Source of the DNA: Cladopsammia gracilis
Taxonomy: Eukaryota; Cnidaria; Anthozoa; Scleractinia; Dendrophylliidae
Assembly (NCBI GenBank): GCA_022457155.1
Contig: JAJGOT010000346.1
Coordinates: forward strand, 12,501-76,500
Direction of reading: 5' to 3'
Length of the DNA stretch: 64,000 nt
The translations under genes and the position numbers were made by a program. Position 1 is the first letter of the stretch, and each line of letters opens with the position of its first letter. This document shows, in pieces, positions 11,129-22,343 of this stretch. Under the pieces are notes generated by a model. That model had not been told where the DNA came from. It searched no databases and saw only the letters and a program-made list of their open reading frames with translations.

Positions 11129-12028
11129 TTCTTTCTTACAAGCAGTTCCCAGTTCATCGTCTGACTAGTGCTTCTTTCTTGCAGATTTCTCAACGAATCC
11201 TTCTCAACTTCTGTAGATCGGCGGTGTTATTACAAAAGGTGAGTTCAGTAGCTACGAGCCAAATTTTAAAATCATTGCTAGAACTTGAAATAACTTTATG
11301 GATCGAGATTTACTTGAGATTTACACATCCAAAACCACGGCATATAAGCCTTTCTTTATGTGGAATTTTATGTTTCTTCTTGCTGACAGTGGAAATTTTC
11401 AGGAATTCAAATTTTCACACCTCTCGTTGGATGCGTTCTCGAGGAGCGATCATAGAAATTATTCAGGGCCAGGGCCACTTTGGGTCCTCGAAATAATTCT
11501 TCAGACAATGTGTACGTGATTTTTAAAGAGATTGTATCATAATATCAGCTGAAATTTCGTCGATTCTTGTGTTTCAAATCTTCTTTCTTACAAGCAGTTC
11601 CCAGTTCATCGTCTGACTAGTGCTTCTTTCTTGTAGATTTCTCAACGAATCCTTCTCAACTTCTGTAGATCGGCGGTGTTATTACAAAAGGTGAGTTCAG
11701 TAGCTACGAGCCAAATTTTAAAATCATTGCTAGAACTTGAAATAACTTTATGGATCGAGATTTACTTGAGATTTACTCATCCAAAACCACGGCATATAAG
11801 CCTTTCTTTATGTGCAATTTTATGTTTCTTCTTGCTGACAGTGGAAATTTTTAGGAATTCAAATTTTCACACCTCTCGTTGGATGCGTCCTCGAGTCCTC
11901 ATAGAAATTATTCAGGGCCAGGGCCACTTTGGGTCCTCGAAATAATTCTTCAGACAATGTGTACGTGATTTTTAAAGAGATTGTAACATAATATCAGCTG
12001 AAATTTCGTCGATTCTTGTGTTTCAAAT
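11129..12028 (+). repeat. Tandem duplication (452-bp period) of an exon-like block
   Basis: Copies at about 11129-11580 and 11581-12028 are nearly identical. Each contains a pyrimidine-rich tract ending in TTGCAG (or TTGTAG), then 54 bp, then AAAAG/GTGAGT. This is the arrangement of a 3' splice site, an 18-codon-sized exon and a 5' splice site. Another GTGAG donor-like site lies upstream at about 11029. The 54-bp segment reads without a stop in at least one frame, but no protein family is recognised. It could be exons of a noncoding RNA or 5'UTR. Confidence 0.6.
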
Positions 12029-12125
12029 TTGCTTTGTTTCTTGTGCATCTAAAACAACGCATGTTTCTTCCTGTATGAATTTCACACTTCATGTCCATGC
12101 GTGGAAATTCCCATGCGTCAGTAAT

Positions 12126-12700
12126 GGGTGGTTCCAGAAAATATCCATACCCATACCACAGGATACATCTTGGAATTCCGAAGGGGAGGGGGGGGGGGTT
12201 CATTGGGCTGGAATTCCGAGGACACGGGGGAGTTCACTGGAGTGGAATTCCAAAGGCATGGGGGGATTTTCAGGTTTGGACTTCCAGAAGGGAAATACAA
12301 GTCCACAAATTGAGCCAGAACTGTGAATGTACATTTAATTACGAAGTAGAAACGCAAGCAAAGCACCAGAGGGCCTAATGTTAATATACTGTATGTTAGA
12401 TCAGTAATTTGAAAACTTTTCGTGTAGTTTTTTCGTTTAGTTTTAGTTGATCTTTTCGCTGGGCTGAAAATTATAAATAAAGGTGTTTGGAAGTTAGAGA
12501 GCGCTTCTTAAATCAGATGAAAATTCCTGAGGGGGGTTTAAATGATTATGGAATTCCGGAGGCATGGGGAGGGAAAACGGTTTTGAATTCCGAGGGCAAG
12601 GGGGATTGAACATTTTGGAATTTTCAGGAATTTTCAGGAATTTTCAGGGGGGGGGGGGTCTTGATGAAGATGCCCCAGTGGTAGGGTATGCAATATGGTA
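12126..12700. repeat. G-rich repeat with GGAATTCC units and inverted ends
   Basis: A unit of about 33-37 bp (GGAATTCC followed by GAGGGCATGGGGG-type sequence) recurs at about 12172, 12209, 12241, 12549 and 12582. The outer ends (12126-12165 and about 12660-12700) are imperfect inverted repeats centred on 'ccataccacag'. It looks like a minisatellite inside a non-autonomous element. Confidence 0.6.
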
Positions 12701-13144
12701 AATATTTGAGTAAAGTAGACTACCAGATGTGAAAATTACAAAAGAATAGTGAATAGTGTCCCCAATTAGTGTTTTTTTTTTATAGCTAAATACCTTTGAA
12801 TAAATAAGTTACCGTTTTTCCCCGCTCATAACTGATACTGTAATGCTCGTATAGCTTGGGCTGCCTGTGGTCATTCCAGTAACAATTGTTCCATGTGAAA
12901 GTATTACATGAGAAAGGTGCTTCGCATGACATCCCTACTGACAAATTTACCAGCAAAAAAGTTTATGAAGATGACATTTGCCACTAACAACATATAAATT
13001 GTAAAAAAATCACAAAATTAATATTTAAAATACCCACAGGGGTTGTAGGCACTTTAAATCATTTTAATCAACAGAATTTAAAGCAAACAACATGTTTGTA
13101 TTCATGTGACACATGCTGATACTTCATTTCTTATTTTTATTGCA
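12701..13144. other. Noncoding AT-rich interval
   Basis: No gene is seen. It ends in a polypyrimidine tract and TTGCAG at 13133-13145, which would serve as a 3' splice site for the segment that follows. Confidence 0.4.
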
Positions 13145-13383
13145 GAGGATAGCATAGTTGGCTTTTTACATAATCTGTCGCCCATAAAGACCAGCCAAAA
13201 TAAAAATCAATACTTCCACTTGAAATTTCAAACGAGTACAGATGTCTATCGTACTGTGTGCTTCTCCCCGGAGAAGCACACAATACTGAGTCCTCTTCTC
13301 CAGTGAAACTGAACAGATTCCAATTTAAGAAGAATCAAAAGACGGAGAAGATGAGCTTCTTTAATCCACAAAAAATATTTTAG
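13145..13383 (+). pseudogene. Exon-like fragment of an unidentified (possibly OB-fold-like) protein, frameshifted
   Basis: After a TTTATTGCAG acceptor the frame reads EDSIVGFLHNLSPIKTSQNK, then NQYFHLKFQTSTDVYR. It then meets a stop at about 13302. Shifting frame near 13295 gives SPVKLNRFQFKKNQK and a stop at 13381-13383. The alternation of short hydrophobic strands with 'SP.K.S...YF' resembles nucleic-acid-binding OB-fold proteins that are repeated in cnidarian genomes, but this is recalled resemblance only. A 17-bp inverted repeat lies within it. Confidence 0.45.
13251..13286. repeat. Near-perfect 17-bp palindrome
   Basis: 'gtactgtgtgcttctcc' is followed after two bases by its inverse with a single mismatch. 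It lies in the coding-like frame just before the frameshift of the pseudogene. Confidence 0.8.
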
Positions 13384-13787
13384 TTAATCAGTTCCCGTTG
13401 TGTTGTGAACAATCATTTTTCATATTTTTGCAACATAAGTGTTCACGCATGCTTCTAGTACAGTTTGTAAATATAAGCAATGTTCCTGATATGCGCATTT
13501 TAGGTTTGCCATTCCTTTGTAGTTAGAGATAATATTTGATCCGTGAAATAATATTATTGAGTTCAAATCCCTGTTTCTAAATCTTAAATTATATGTTTTA
13601 TATTTTATACGGTAATTAGATTACCTTCTAACATGGCAATTGGTAGTTTTCTTTTTAACAATGAACTACCACCTTATGATTAAAAACGTATGAATTCTTA
13701 AATAAATAGTGTTATAAATTGTACACCTCATTTCTTTCTCTGCCACTTAAAATGTCAACATTCGAAATGACATTAGATATTAAAAGG

Positions 13788-14760
13788 CGGTCTCACGAGT
13801 TGCACGTTCACGTGATTTCAGTCTCAACTTGGAAAGTCAGACTGACCTTTTCAAGTTCATAACACACAATGTTAATAACACACACAATGAGAGACTATAC
13901 ATGGCAGCAATAGAAACAATTCCTGGCAAAAAATGCAAAAGGAGCAAATGGGATCTGAGACTGGAAAGTTGGGCATGCGCAACTCATGAGACAATCCCTT
14001 TAAAGTGCAAATAAAGTAAAAAATAAGTGATGATAACTATGGCGTTTCAAGTTTTGTAATATCTTCTCTCATTCCAGAGATATTTAAGTTTTCGTGTTAT
14101 GCAAATTAGAAAACTGATGACGTCATCAATGCTTCAAGTAAAAAAACAAATCACAAAATAAATAAATATCTCTGGATATAATAAGGTAATGTGAAAGAAA
14201 CTTTGCACCAGTGATGTGCCTTAAGAAAGACACAAAATGATGCCTACTGTGAGGTTGTTGTGGCAACAAGTTTGCGTCCAGAACGATTTCATGCAGGAAA
14301 GACATTCCATTTTTTGTCTTAACCACACACCTTTGACTTCCAAAGGGCTAATAAGAAGACTTGATACCATGTGGCCATTATGTGTGTTTTGAAAAGGACC
14401 ATCCCTTTCCTCTAATAGTCATAAATGGCAGTTTTCTAATCAAAATAGAAAGAGATTGGAGCTAAGCGTGCCATGGTTACATCATATTATGTGCTATCTT
14501 GTGTCTTTTCTCAGATGCATTACTGGTGCCAAGTTTTAGTACCATGCCCCAAATATTTCCAGACATATTCTTTATTTTGTGATTTGTCTCTATACTGTAA
14601 ACATTGACGACATCATCAGTTTTCTAATTTGCTTAACACAAAAACTTATCTTGAACGAGAGATGATTTTACAAAACATTTAAACGCCATACTTCTTCATT
14701 TTGAAAGGCCTTTCAAATAAACATCACTCTTTTTTACTTCATAGGGACTTTAAAACTTCG
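13788..14760. mobile_element. Nested inverted-repeat elements
   Basis: An inner pair (13788-13805 'gtctcacgagttgc' and 13976-13992) encloses about 200 bp. A second foldback extends from about 13993 to 14755. Its left arm contains 'ttatgcaaattagaaaactg' and its right arm contains the inverse, with related sequence out to 'tttaaagt' at both ends. No transposase is encoded. Confidence 0.65.
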
Positions 14761-15057
14761 GTGAAATTCAATGATTTCGCACACATTATCTACCATGTCA
14801 ATATTCAACATATCTCTGGCTCATGCTATGAACTTTTCACAAATCTTGGTTAAATCAAAGACAGAACGTTTCTACAACCATTGGACTATTTGGAAACTAT
14901 TATTACATGTGCCCTTGTGGAGGAAAGTAAAATTGGTATTCATGTGGCTCGCAAAACAATGCAAAAGATCTGCCCAGTTCGCCAGGACCGTATGATACAA
15001 CTTTTGTTGGAATAAAGCAAATTCACAGCAGCATTCACTATCTATGGGATACACTAG
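14761..15057. other. Noncoding interval
   Basis: No gene is recognised. Confidence 0.35.
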
Positions 15058-15104
15058 TTCTATGAGTATGGGGCTCCTTCGGCCCGCAGAGCTCCGCTTT
15101 TAAG
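15058..15104 (+). repeat. R1 repeat end fragment
   Basis: 'tatgagtatggggc..cttcggcccg..gctccgct' matches the 3' end of the R1 copies at 22062-22110 and the inverse at 41974-42022. Only the terminal 45 bp or so are present. Confidence 0.6.
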
Positions 15105-16121
15105 GTTTGGTCCTTGACACACCCAAGTTTTATTTAGCAGTCGCTATTTTTTACACTGTGTTATTATCGTTCATTTGGGTACTAAAAATACGGTTTTAAA
15201 GCTGCATTTTCAGTTTTCAAGAGACATATTCCCAACGCAACGTCATGTATTTAAACAGTTTGGTAATAAATTATTTGACTATCTAGTCTAAGTATTTTGT
15301 TTTCGATGACATTTGTTTGCGAAATCAAATTGCGTGCAAGACAGAGCGAGCCATCGATCAATTTTTTTTTTATCATTAAACTCAGGCTAGACGGAATCAA
15401 CTTTTTGAGACATCTAAAATAGTTAATTTAGAAAAAGGTAATATATTAGCTTTGTGATACCGATATCACTAACAGCAATGAATTGCTGAAGTCTCACAAA
15501 AAAAACAAACGAGAATATTCGTTGTACTAACCTTGTAAGTGATGCTCAACTCGTTTTGGAAAATTCCAGTTTTGGAAGGGGCCCAGGCTAAAGGAAATCC
15601 GTTCTTTATTTGAATGATATGAATAGTGCAAATACTCATTGTATGATGGCGAAGCTTGAATTTCAGTTGGTATCCTATTTATCGTTTCGTTATTAAAACT
15701 GAATTACAGTCCGTATTGCGCAATCTCGGGGTTTGTTTTCATTTTTTGTTTTCAATTTGTTGATATGTTACACTTCGGTAATAGCATACATGGAGTAAAT
15801 GGGAGTAAACTGTCAGTCCGCCTTTACGGCCGTTGTGTTTACGAATGCTCGATGAGCTGAAACGTCGGTTTGGGAAAACTTTGGGTTCTTTTACTTGTTA
15901 TTATTGTTTGGCAAGGACATCTGACTCACAAACATTGCCGAGCTGAGATTGCGCAGTACGGAATATAATTCATCTTTAACTCTTGTCGCGTGGCTGCCGG
16001 AAAATTCCGGACACGCGTGTCTGTCCGCGTGAACGGATCCCGGAATAATTTTCAAGCTTGGTACGAGTCAGCCGCGCGGCCTTAATACTGACTTCCGGTT
16101 TATTTAAGGCGCGCGCACTGT
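15105..16121. other. Noncoding interval
   Basis: No gene is seen. A degenerate 'CGATGAGCTGAAACGTC' motif at about 15849-15866 resembles the hammerhead-like motifs described elsewhere in the window. Confidence 0.35.
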
Positions 16122-16786
16122 TTAAGGTGGCTCCATATTGTTCAGCCCTTTCGTCTTTTGCATTCCATTACAGCTAGCCCGATGGTGTGGCTAAAAATCT
16201 TTTACTTGAAACCAGTAAATCTTTTATCAGTCAACAAAGTGGTATCCAAACGACGTCATCATTCGTTGCCATGGCAACGCGAAAAGAGGTCAAAATACGC
16301 TATTTTGGACCATTTGAGGCTAATAACTTATAAACTACACGGTGAAAGTTTTTGTTTTCGACATATTTTTGTTTAATTGGCAAGAGAAACATTTTAACAA
16401 TTTTTAAAAAAATTCTGTACATAGAGTTCAGAGCTACCTTAAATTTATGTAAAAATGGCATATCTCTGAATCCTATGTACAGATTTTTTTCAAATTTGGT
16501 ACAAATGTTTGTTATGTTTATAAGACGAAAATATATAAAAATCAAAAAATTTCACCGAGCAGTTTTGAAGTTATTAACCTCAAAAGGTTGAAAATGGGGT
16601 CTTTTTGGCCTCTTTTTACGTTACCATGGAACAAATTTTGATGTCGCAGCCACCTAAATTTGTTCATTGGTTAAGTGTTTACAAACCTGTACCAAACGTT
16701 TCCTCTTAACTTTACTGGTGTAGCTGTGATTGAATATCATAGATGTATCATGATGGGAATGTTTAAACTATTAGGAGCCACCTTAA
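16122..16786. mobile_element. TTAA-flanked foldback element
   Basis: TTAA at 16122-16125 and 16783-16786 flanks ends reading GGTGGCTCC and its inverse. A second inverted copy of the end (gcagccaccta) lies inside at about 16645. The inner arms (about 16255-16450 and 16455-16640) are inverted copies of each other. The termini resemble those at 3553-5334 and 56945-59122. Confidence 0.75.
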
Positions 16787-16842
16787 ATGGCGTGTTATTC
16801 GACAAGAACAGAACCTTCAACCGTTTAAAATTGACATTTCAA

Positions 16843-16879
16843 TTCACTGAAGAAGGGCTATTAGCCCGAAACGTCTGAA
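16843..16879 (+). ncRNA. Hammerhead-ribozyme-like motif (candidate)
   Basis: The order is TTCA, core CTGAAGA (CUGANGA), A, hairpin GGGCT-ATT-AGCCC, GAAAC, GTC, TGAA. Stem I would be TTCA/TGAA and GTC the cleavage triplet. Helix III is essentially absent, as in the dimeric hammerheads reported from Penelope-like retroelements. An unpaired base between the core and stem II departs from the canonical fold, so activity is uncertain. Confidence 0.4.
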
Positions 16880-16914
16880 AACTTTCAAATTTTCGGCACT
16901 TTTCAACATTAATG

Positions 16915-17475
16915 CGGGTGTCACACAGTCGCGATTTTGCTTCACGATTACCTGACGATGCGAAAAGTGACAAAAAACATGAGTCCCTCGCGAGAGGTCT
17001 TAGAGCACTTGACGGGCTCTGATATAGGACTTAAGTGGTCTTCAGTGTGTCTTGAAGGACGTGATAAGTCGGCAAACTCTCACGAACATTTTGACCATGC
17101 TCAAAACAATCGTGAGAGTCAGCCGATCTATCTTCGTCGGGTAGCGGACGCCAAACCGTCGTCAACTGCTCTTAAATGCTCTTGACGGTCGGGAGCCGCT
17201 CGTGAGCCGCTCTAATTGATCGCCAGTCCCACTGATAGGTCGCCAACAGATCGCGAGTAGGACGCGAATGAACGTGGATTGCTCTGTTACGGCACGTCTG
17301 TTGATCGTGTATAGCTCGTTTGTAACTCGTGTATAGCTCTTGACAAACGTGAGTTGGACTTCACCTTGTGCTATTTTTTATTTTGACGCCACATTTCCTA
17401 CGTTCTTTTCGCGATATTTTACAAATTTAGATCGTGAAAGTCGTGAGCTGAGGTCTCGACTGTGTGACACCGCCT
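16915..17475. mobile_element. MITE with GTGTCACACAGTCG termini
   Basis: 'gcgggtgtcacacagtcgcga' at the left is the near inverse of 'tctcgactgtgtgacaccgc' at the right. The similarity extends into 'cgtgaaagtcgtgag'-type subterminal repeats. The interior is rich in 'cgtgag' and 'tcgcgag' words. There is no ORF of note. Confidence 0.75.
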
Positions 17476-17581
17476 TAACATTTGCCATTATTTATTGAAT
17501 TCCAGAATATTCTGGATATATGTGAAAAATGGCGCGGAAATCATGATCACGTGGTAGTTTCTCCCACGCCCAGGCTTCGGA

Positions 17582-17747
17582 AATAGACAATATTCGTATT
17601 CTCGGTATTGAACTGGAACTAGCTTGCAGTCGAGGCTCATGCGGGGGAATCTTTTCACATGCAAATATTTTTAATGATATTCCCCCGCATGAGCCTCGAC
17701 TGCAAGCCAGTTCCAGTTCAATACCGAGAATACGAATATCGTCTATT
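17582..17747. repeat. Long near-perfect palindrome
   Basis: Arms of about 70 bp (from 'aatagacaatattcgtattc' to 'catgcgggggaat', then the inverse) surround a loop of about 25 bp. It would fold into a single long hairpin. A minus-strand open frame across it is a mirror artefact. Confidence 0.85.
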
Positions 17748-17756
17748 GATAGCCAC

Positions 17757-18014
17757 CAGAAACCCATAAGTGGGTTGAAACGTGTAACGCGCATTCACAG
17801 CTTCCGAATATTCATTTTTTGCTAAGTACCATATTTGGAAATCCCTCGGTCCCTCGAGATTGGAAGCAAGTTGTTCTAGCGAATTGATTGGTTAATATTT
17901 TTATTTTCCAAATATTGCTGTAACAACTTCTTAGCAAATTGAATAATCGCCGGGAGGCTTGTTTTGAAGCGTACAAGAGACAGTTGCACGTTTCAACCCA
18001 CTTATGGGTTTCTG
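17757..18014. mobile_element. hAT-like MITE (CAG...CTG ends)
   Basis: The terminal inverted repeats are about 28 bp (CAGAAACCCATAAGTGGGTT and its inverse). TAGCCAC occurs on both sides (17750-17756 and 18015-18021) as a target duplication. CAG/CTG ends and a 7-8 bp duplication fit the hAT class. Confidence 0.8.
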
Positions 18015-18099
18015 TAGCCACTTACTGCAAACGTCTGCATGTCTGCATGTGATATAACCTGGAAGCGATTTGCGGTGTCATTTCTTCGTCGAGTAATTA

Positions 18100-18480
18100 A
18101 GGAAATCTATCAGGCTCGTAAGCATACATATGTTCTACTAGATGCTACTAATATTTAACAGTGTATATCTAGAATATCTAGCTAAGCACCTGTTTTACTT
18201 TCCTGATCCAAAGTAAAAAGTAAATAAAAAAAAAACCATCTCCATGTAGTAGTTTCTTCCATTGGCGTTTACATTTGCTGCTTATTCGACGCTTAATTCA
18301 TCTAATGATAAACTTTTATTAGCAGTAGGCACCCGCAGATCGCGGAGAAGTGGCTCTCGGTAAGCATATGCGCCACTGGATACTATATTTAACAGTGAGT
18401 ATTTGAGGCTATTTAGCAAAGCACCTGTTTTACTTTCCGGATCGAAAAATAGAAAATAAAACATGTCCATGCTAATTTTT
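18100..18480 (+). repeat. Direct duplication around an 'AAGCACCTGTTTTACTTTCC' block
   Basis: The stretch from 'gtaagcata' through 'atatttaacagtg' and 'agcacctgttttactttcc' appears near 18115-18225 and again near 18358-18465. Divergence is about 15-20%. Confidence 0.6.
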
Positions 18481-18556
18481 ATAAAGACTAAAACAACATA
18501 ACCGGAAGGTGAGTCTAAGTGAGTCGTCTTACAGAGCGAGTTGAACAAAGATCTGT

Positions 18557-19040
18557 GAATAGAGGACTTTCGCGCTTGTTGGGGAGGGGTGAGGTGTGGA
18601 TATTCAGGGCAAATACGACGCTAAATACAGTGTTTGTATGAGGAATCTAGTGTCAAATAATTTCGGTAAAATTTGAATTTTCTATTATTTATAGATTGTA
18701 AACTTACGACACTAGGAAGAGAATTTTACTCATCAAATTTGAGGGATGAAGCTGTCTTAGAAAGCGCGCTTTAAAATCCCGTCGAAATCCACGAACAAAT
18801 TTACAGACAATTCTAAAGGAAACCAAAAATTTCAATGCTTTCTAAGACAGCTACATCCCTCAAAGTTGATGAGTAGAATTTTATTTCTAGAACTGATCGT
18901 AAGTTTTTAATTCTTAAATATTGGAAAATTCAAATTTTTACGAAATTATTTGGCACAAAATTCCACATACAAACACCGTATTTGACGGCATGTTGCCCTG
19001 ATTTAGCCCCAACGAGCGTGACGTCGTCCTCTATGTAACA
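18557..19040. mobile_element. Foldback MITE
   Basis: 'tagaggac' at about 18562 and its inverse near 19035 bound inverted arms of about 200 bp (containing 'tgtcttagaaagc' and 'gctttctaagaca'). A short spacer of about 60 bp lies between them. No transposase is encoded. Confidence 0.7.
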
Positions 19041-20124
19041 TGTAAAAAGCTTTTCAACTGCGATTATTAGAACTTTTTCTGGCTTTAAGTTTCGATCGTT
19101 TGCTTTAATTTGTGCTGTCGCAGTTCATTATTCTTCTGCTTCCCCCGCAAAAAGAGAATGTCCAAAATGGCTCCTCAAGATATTTCACCTGGAAACAAAA
19201 TCTCCACTAGAAAGGCGATAAGCGGACCTATTTCAGCTATTAAAACGGCAGTGATTATTTAAAGCTTGCTTCTAAGCTGACACAATCGAAAGAAGAAACA
19301 GTCGGCAAGGAGTGAAGCTGAACAAAAATTCCCAAGCAGATTCGGTTTGAAAATGTTGCAAAGCAAACAGCTCTTTGGAGGCACTGATCATATTTCAGGA
19401 TTTCATGCATAGAGTCAAGTCAAAATTAACAAGTTAGTACTATTTTGTATAGTATAATAAACAGTATAACGGGAAAGCTATACTACTGGCTTTTGCATGT
19501 ATATCACTGTATATCACGACCTAAAGCGCAGTCGGACTCAAACGCTAAAAAAATTAATACATAGTGAAATATTTGTTGATGGAAGTGAAAATGCAAAGAA
19601 AAATCATACAAAAAGGCCACATTTAAACGTACCCGCTTTACGTCTGTTCTTCTCTTGTGATGAAATTTCCTCGAGCATGCACCAAAATACCGACTGCTTT
19701 GCAAGCGTCTGTCTACTAAATTTTTAAGCTGTCAAATCCTGAACCATTTTAAAACACAGCACCAGTCGTTAGGAGTTTTGCAAGCGTTATTTATGCACGA
19801 TAAGCAAATATACTAAATACTTGTGACAAATGTTCAAACTGTCATGCATAAAACAGCGCCATTTAAACAAAACCATCGCCTACGCATTTTTGCTTATCAA
19901 CTTATGTTGAGAAATAAGCGAGCTGTGTCGCCACCTGGACGAAAAACGCGAGCGCATCTAAATTCCATCTTGATAACGGATCTAAGGAGGGGCACAGGTG
20001 CCCCACCCTTGGCCATATTGCTACAAACAAAAGAAGAAGGTTTAAACCATGGTACGAACCATCGATCAATGTTGACCAATGTTTGATCTAGTGGCAGACC
20101 TTGCTCAGCAGAGTCGGAAAATCT
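19041..20124. other. Noncoding interval
   Basis: Nothing is recognised on either strand. Open frames of up to about 87 codons lack family resemblance. Confidence 0.35.
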
Positions 20125-20996
20125 AAGATGCAAGACAAGACAAAACAAGATGATTTATTCAACTCAGCTCAGTTTTACATGACATGTAGGTAAAATTTAC
20201 ATAGGCAACTAAACACAAGTACAGCTAAGGAATAAAAGAAAAATGTAACAAAAAATAGAGAGTGAGTTGGGATCATCCAAATAGCAAAGGCTAATGTAGT
20301 GGATGACCCCTACAATAGAATACAGTTACAGACAATTAAGAATAGATCTTTTTTTTATAAAAAGTATTTCTTCATGCGCTAAGGTAGATAATTAAATAGA
20401 ATAACAATTAAGCATGAATTTCTTCAGGGTTTACGAAATATTCTTAAAGAATTTGAATTAGTTATATTTGTAGGCAAGGAATTCCAAAGGCGAGGACCAA
20501 TGAATTTTAGGGAACGTAAGCCATATTAGGTGGTATTAACTGAGGTTACATAAAGATTTCTATTGCATAATTGCCTCGTTGAATAGGAATGAACAGAGGA
20601 TGTAAATTTGAAATATTCATTGAAACAGGGGGATAACAGTCTATGTGACCACTGATAAACAAAAGAGAGAATCTGTAATTCAATAACATCATTGAGTTTA
20701 AGTAGATTGAGAGATTTGAACAGAGGCTCAGAATGGGATTTTGGTTCAGAGAAAGATATTATTCTGATTGCTTTTTTTGGATAATAAATAATTGTGTTAG
20801 AAATGAGGGAAAGGTTAGACCCCAAACATGGACGCCATAAGTGAGGAAAGGATAAATAAGAGAGTAATAAAGCATTACAAGAATATGTTTGTTGACAAAA
20901 TGTCTCACTTTTGACAAAATACCTACAGTTTTCGATAGTTTCAAACAAAGCTCATTAATATGACTTTTCCATGTTAAATTAGAATCAACATTACAT
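20125..20996 (-). pseudogene. Non-LTR retrotransposon (LINE), 3' end of reverse transcriptase
   Basis: On the minus strand, about 20993-20780 reads VDSNLTWKSHINELCLKLSK and continues through VRHFVNKHILVMLYYSLIYP. This is the thumb region after the RT active site in CR1/L2/Jockey-type LINEs. A frameshift near 20775 leads to AIRIISFSEPKSHSEPLFKS. An in-frame stop at 20523-20525 is followed by YGLRSLKFIGPRLWNSLP. The 3' end carries a short tail rich in TTGTCTTG (about 20130-20152). The copy is 5'-truncated and abuts an R1 element at 21024. The catalytic FADD motif and the endonuclease are missing. Confidence 0.8.
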
Positions 20997-21023
20997 TATG
21001 CATTACTGATAATATATATAGAT

Positions 21024-22110
21024 AGGCTGAGCCTAACAGCGAAGCACTTTGAACAAGCTTATAAACTAAAGTGAAACTTAACTAAGGTGAAAGGTCGGAA
21101 ACACAAGAATTAAGATTTACGACCGGGCTATTTTTCAATTTTAGCAATTCTCAAAAACAGTAAGGTTATTACCCGACCGTCTGCACAGTACATTTAGACC
21201 GTACAAAAGTTCACAAAAACAACTTTTTCTCTGTCTAGAATAACTATTACGACTCTTTCCCGAATAAAATACAGTTGTTGCTTGTCAAAAAATGCCCGAG
21301 AAACTGATTTGGAAATCAAAAATGCAAAAATACACAAACATATTTGCATAAGGCGACGCGAGAATAAAATCTAAGTCTTGTTTTGTTTACATAAAATCGC
21401 TTTTCAATCCGATGTAATGAATGAACAAACACATAAAAATGGACAATACAATCTTCTTTCGAAAAATTTTATTGAAATCTCCATTAGTTTATGTTTAAAA
21501 GCAAAACGCGTACATTTAATTTATAGCGCATCGAGGCCGAGCCGTGTCTTCGATGAAATTCAGGAAATTAATACAACGGAATTAAGCTACACGTTTATAA
21601 ACAATTCTCCAAAACTAACGAGAACACAAATAAAAGGTCAATTACAGATTGCCATGATATCAAGATATACTTGTTTTACCTTTAAGTCCCTCGCTTGCTT
21701 GAAAATTCTTTAAATCTCCGCGTTGGTTCTGAAATCCGTAATAAAAACAAACATCTTCCGCATTGATATAAACGTATGAGGGTCCTCGAAGCAAGATTTT
21801 ATCCCTTAAAGCTCTTCTTTTTCCACTAAAGCGGCTTCTGAGTATCCCTTATTTAGTATGCCTGTCTTGAGTAGCAAACCGCGAAAAAATGCAGAGAAAT
21901 AACGACTTTACTGCTCCACTAAACACTGCGAAAGATCCAACTTTTAAAGTGTTTACCGAGCTGACGACTGTGTAGCCGCGCGTGTGGCGTACGGACACAC
22001 ATGTCACGGAGGCGCGCCCGCGAAACATTCCGCTAGCCATGACCATGAAAAATGGTCAATGAGTATGGTGCTGCGCAGCCAGACCTTCGGCCCGGCAAGT
22101 GCTCCGCTAT
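21024..22110 (+). repeat. Repeat family R1, copy 2 (longest plus-strand copy)
   Basis: It starts with 'ggctgagcctaacagc' and ends near 'ccggcaagtgctccgct'. It is collinear with copy 3 (41974-43162, inverted). No long terminal or inverted repeat is visible beyond the small ggctgagcc palindrome at one end, and no ORF family is recognised. The class of the element is unknown. Confidence 0.75.
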
Positions 22111-22116
22111 AAACAG

Positions 22117-22343
22117 TATAAAATGGAAGCTGACCAATACAACGGTTTTTTTTTTAAATTTTAACAATATTTCTTCTGGTCAATACCAGTCTTCATCAAA
22201 TCAATTCAGTCAACTCTTCATCAAATCAATTCTTGATAAACCCTGATGAAGGTAATGGTCAGCTGAAATGTTGGTAAACTAAACTGAAGTAAAATATAAG
22301 AAATTCGTTGCACTGGTCAGCTTCCTTTTTATATTTTACATAT
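22117..22343. mobile_element. MITE with hammerhead-like insert
   Basis: 'ataaaatggaagctgaccaa' and 'ggtcagcttcctttttatat' form the terminal inverted repeats. The interior has 'cccTGATGAAGG' followed by 'gctGAAATGTTGG' (22238-22270), a degenerate CUGANGA/GAAA arrangement. Confidence 0.55.

Noticed and set aside
13251..13286. Histone-type mRNA 3' stem-loop
   Set aside because: The stem is 17 bp with a 2-nt loop, unlike the 6-bp stem with 4-nt loop of histone mRNAs, and no histone gene is nearby.
15849..15866. Another hammerhead motif
   Set aside because: The core lacks the CUGA sequence and stem II does not form; only GATGA and GAAACGTC are kept.
17492..17794. 100-codon minus-strand frame
   Set aside because: It spans a near-perfect palindrome, so the peptide is a mirror artefact; no family resemblance.
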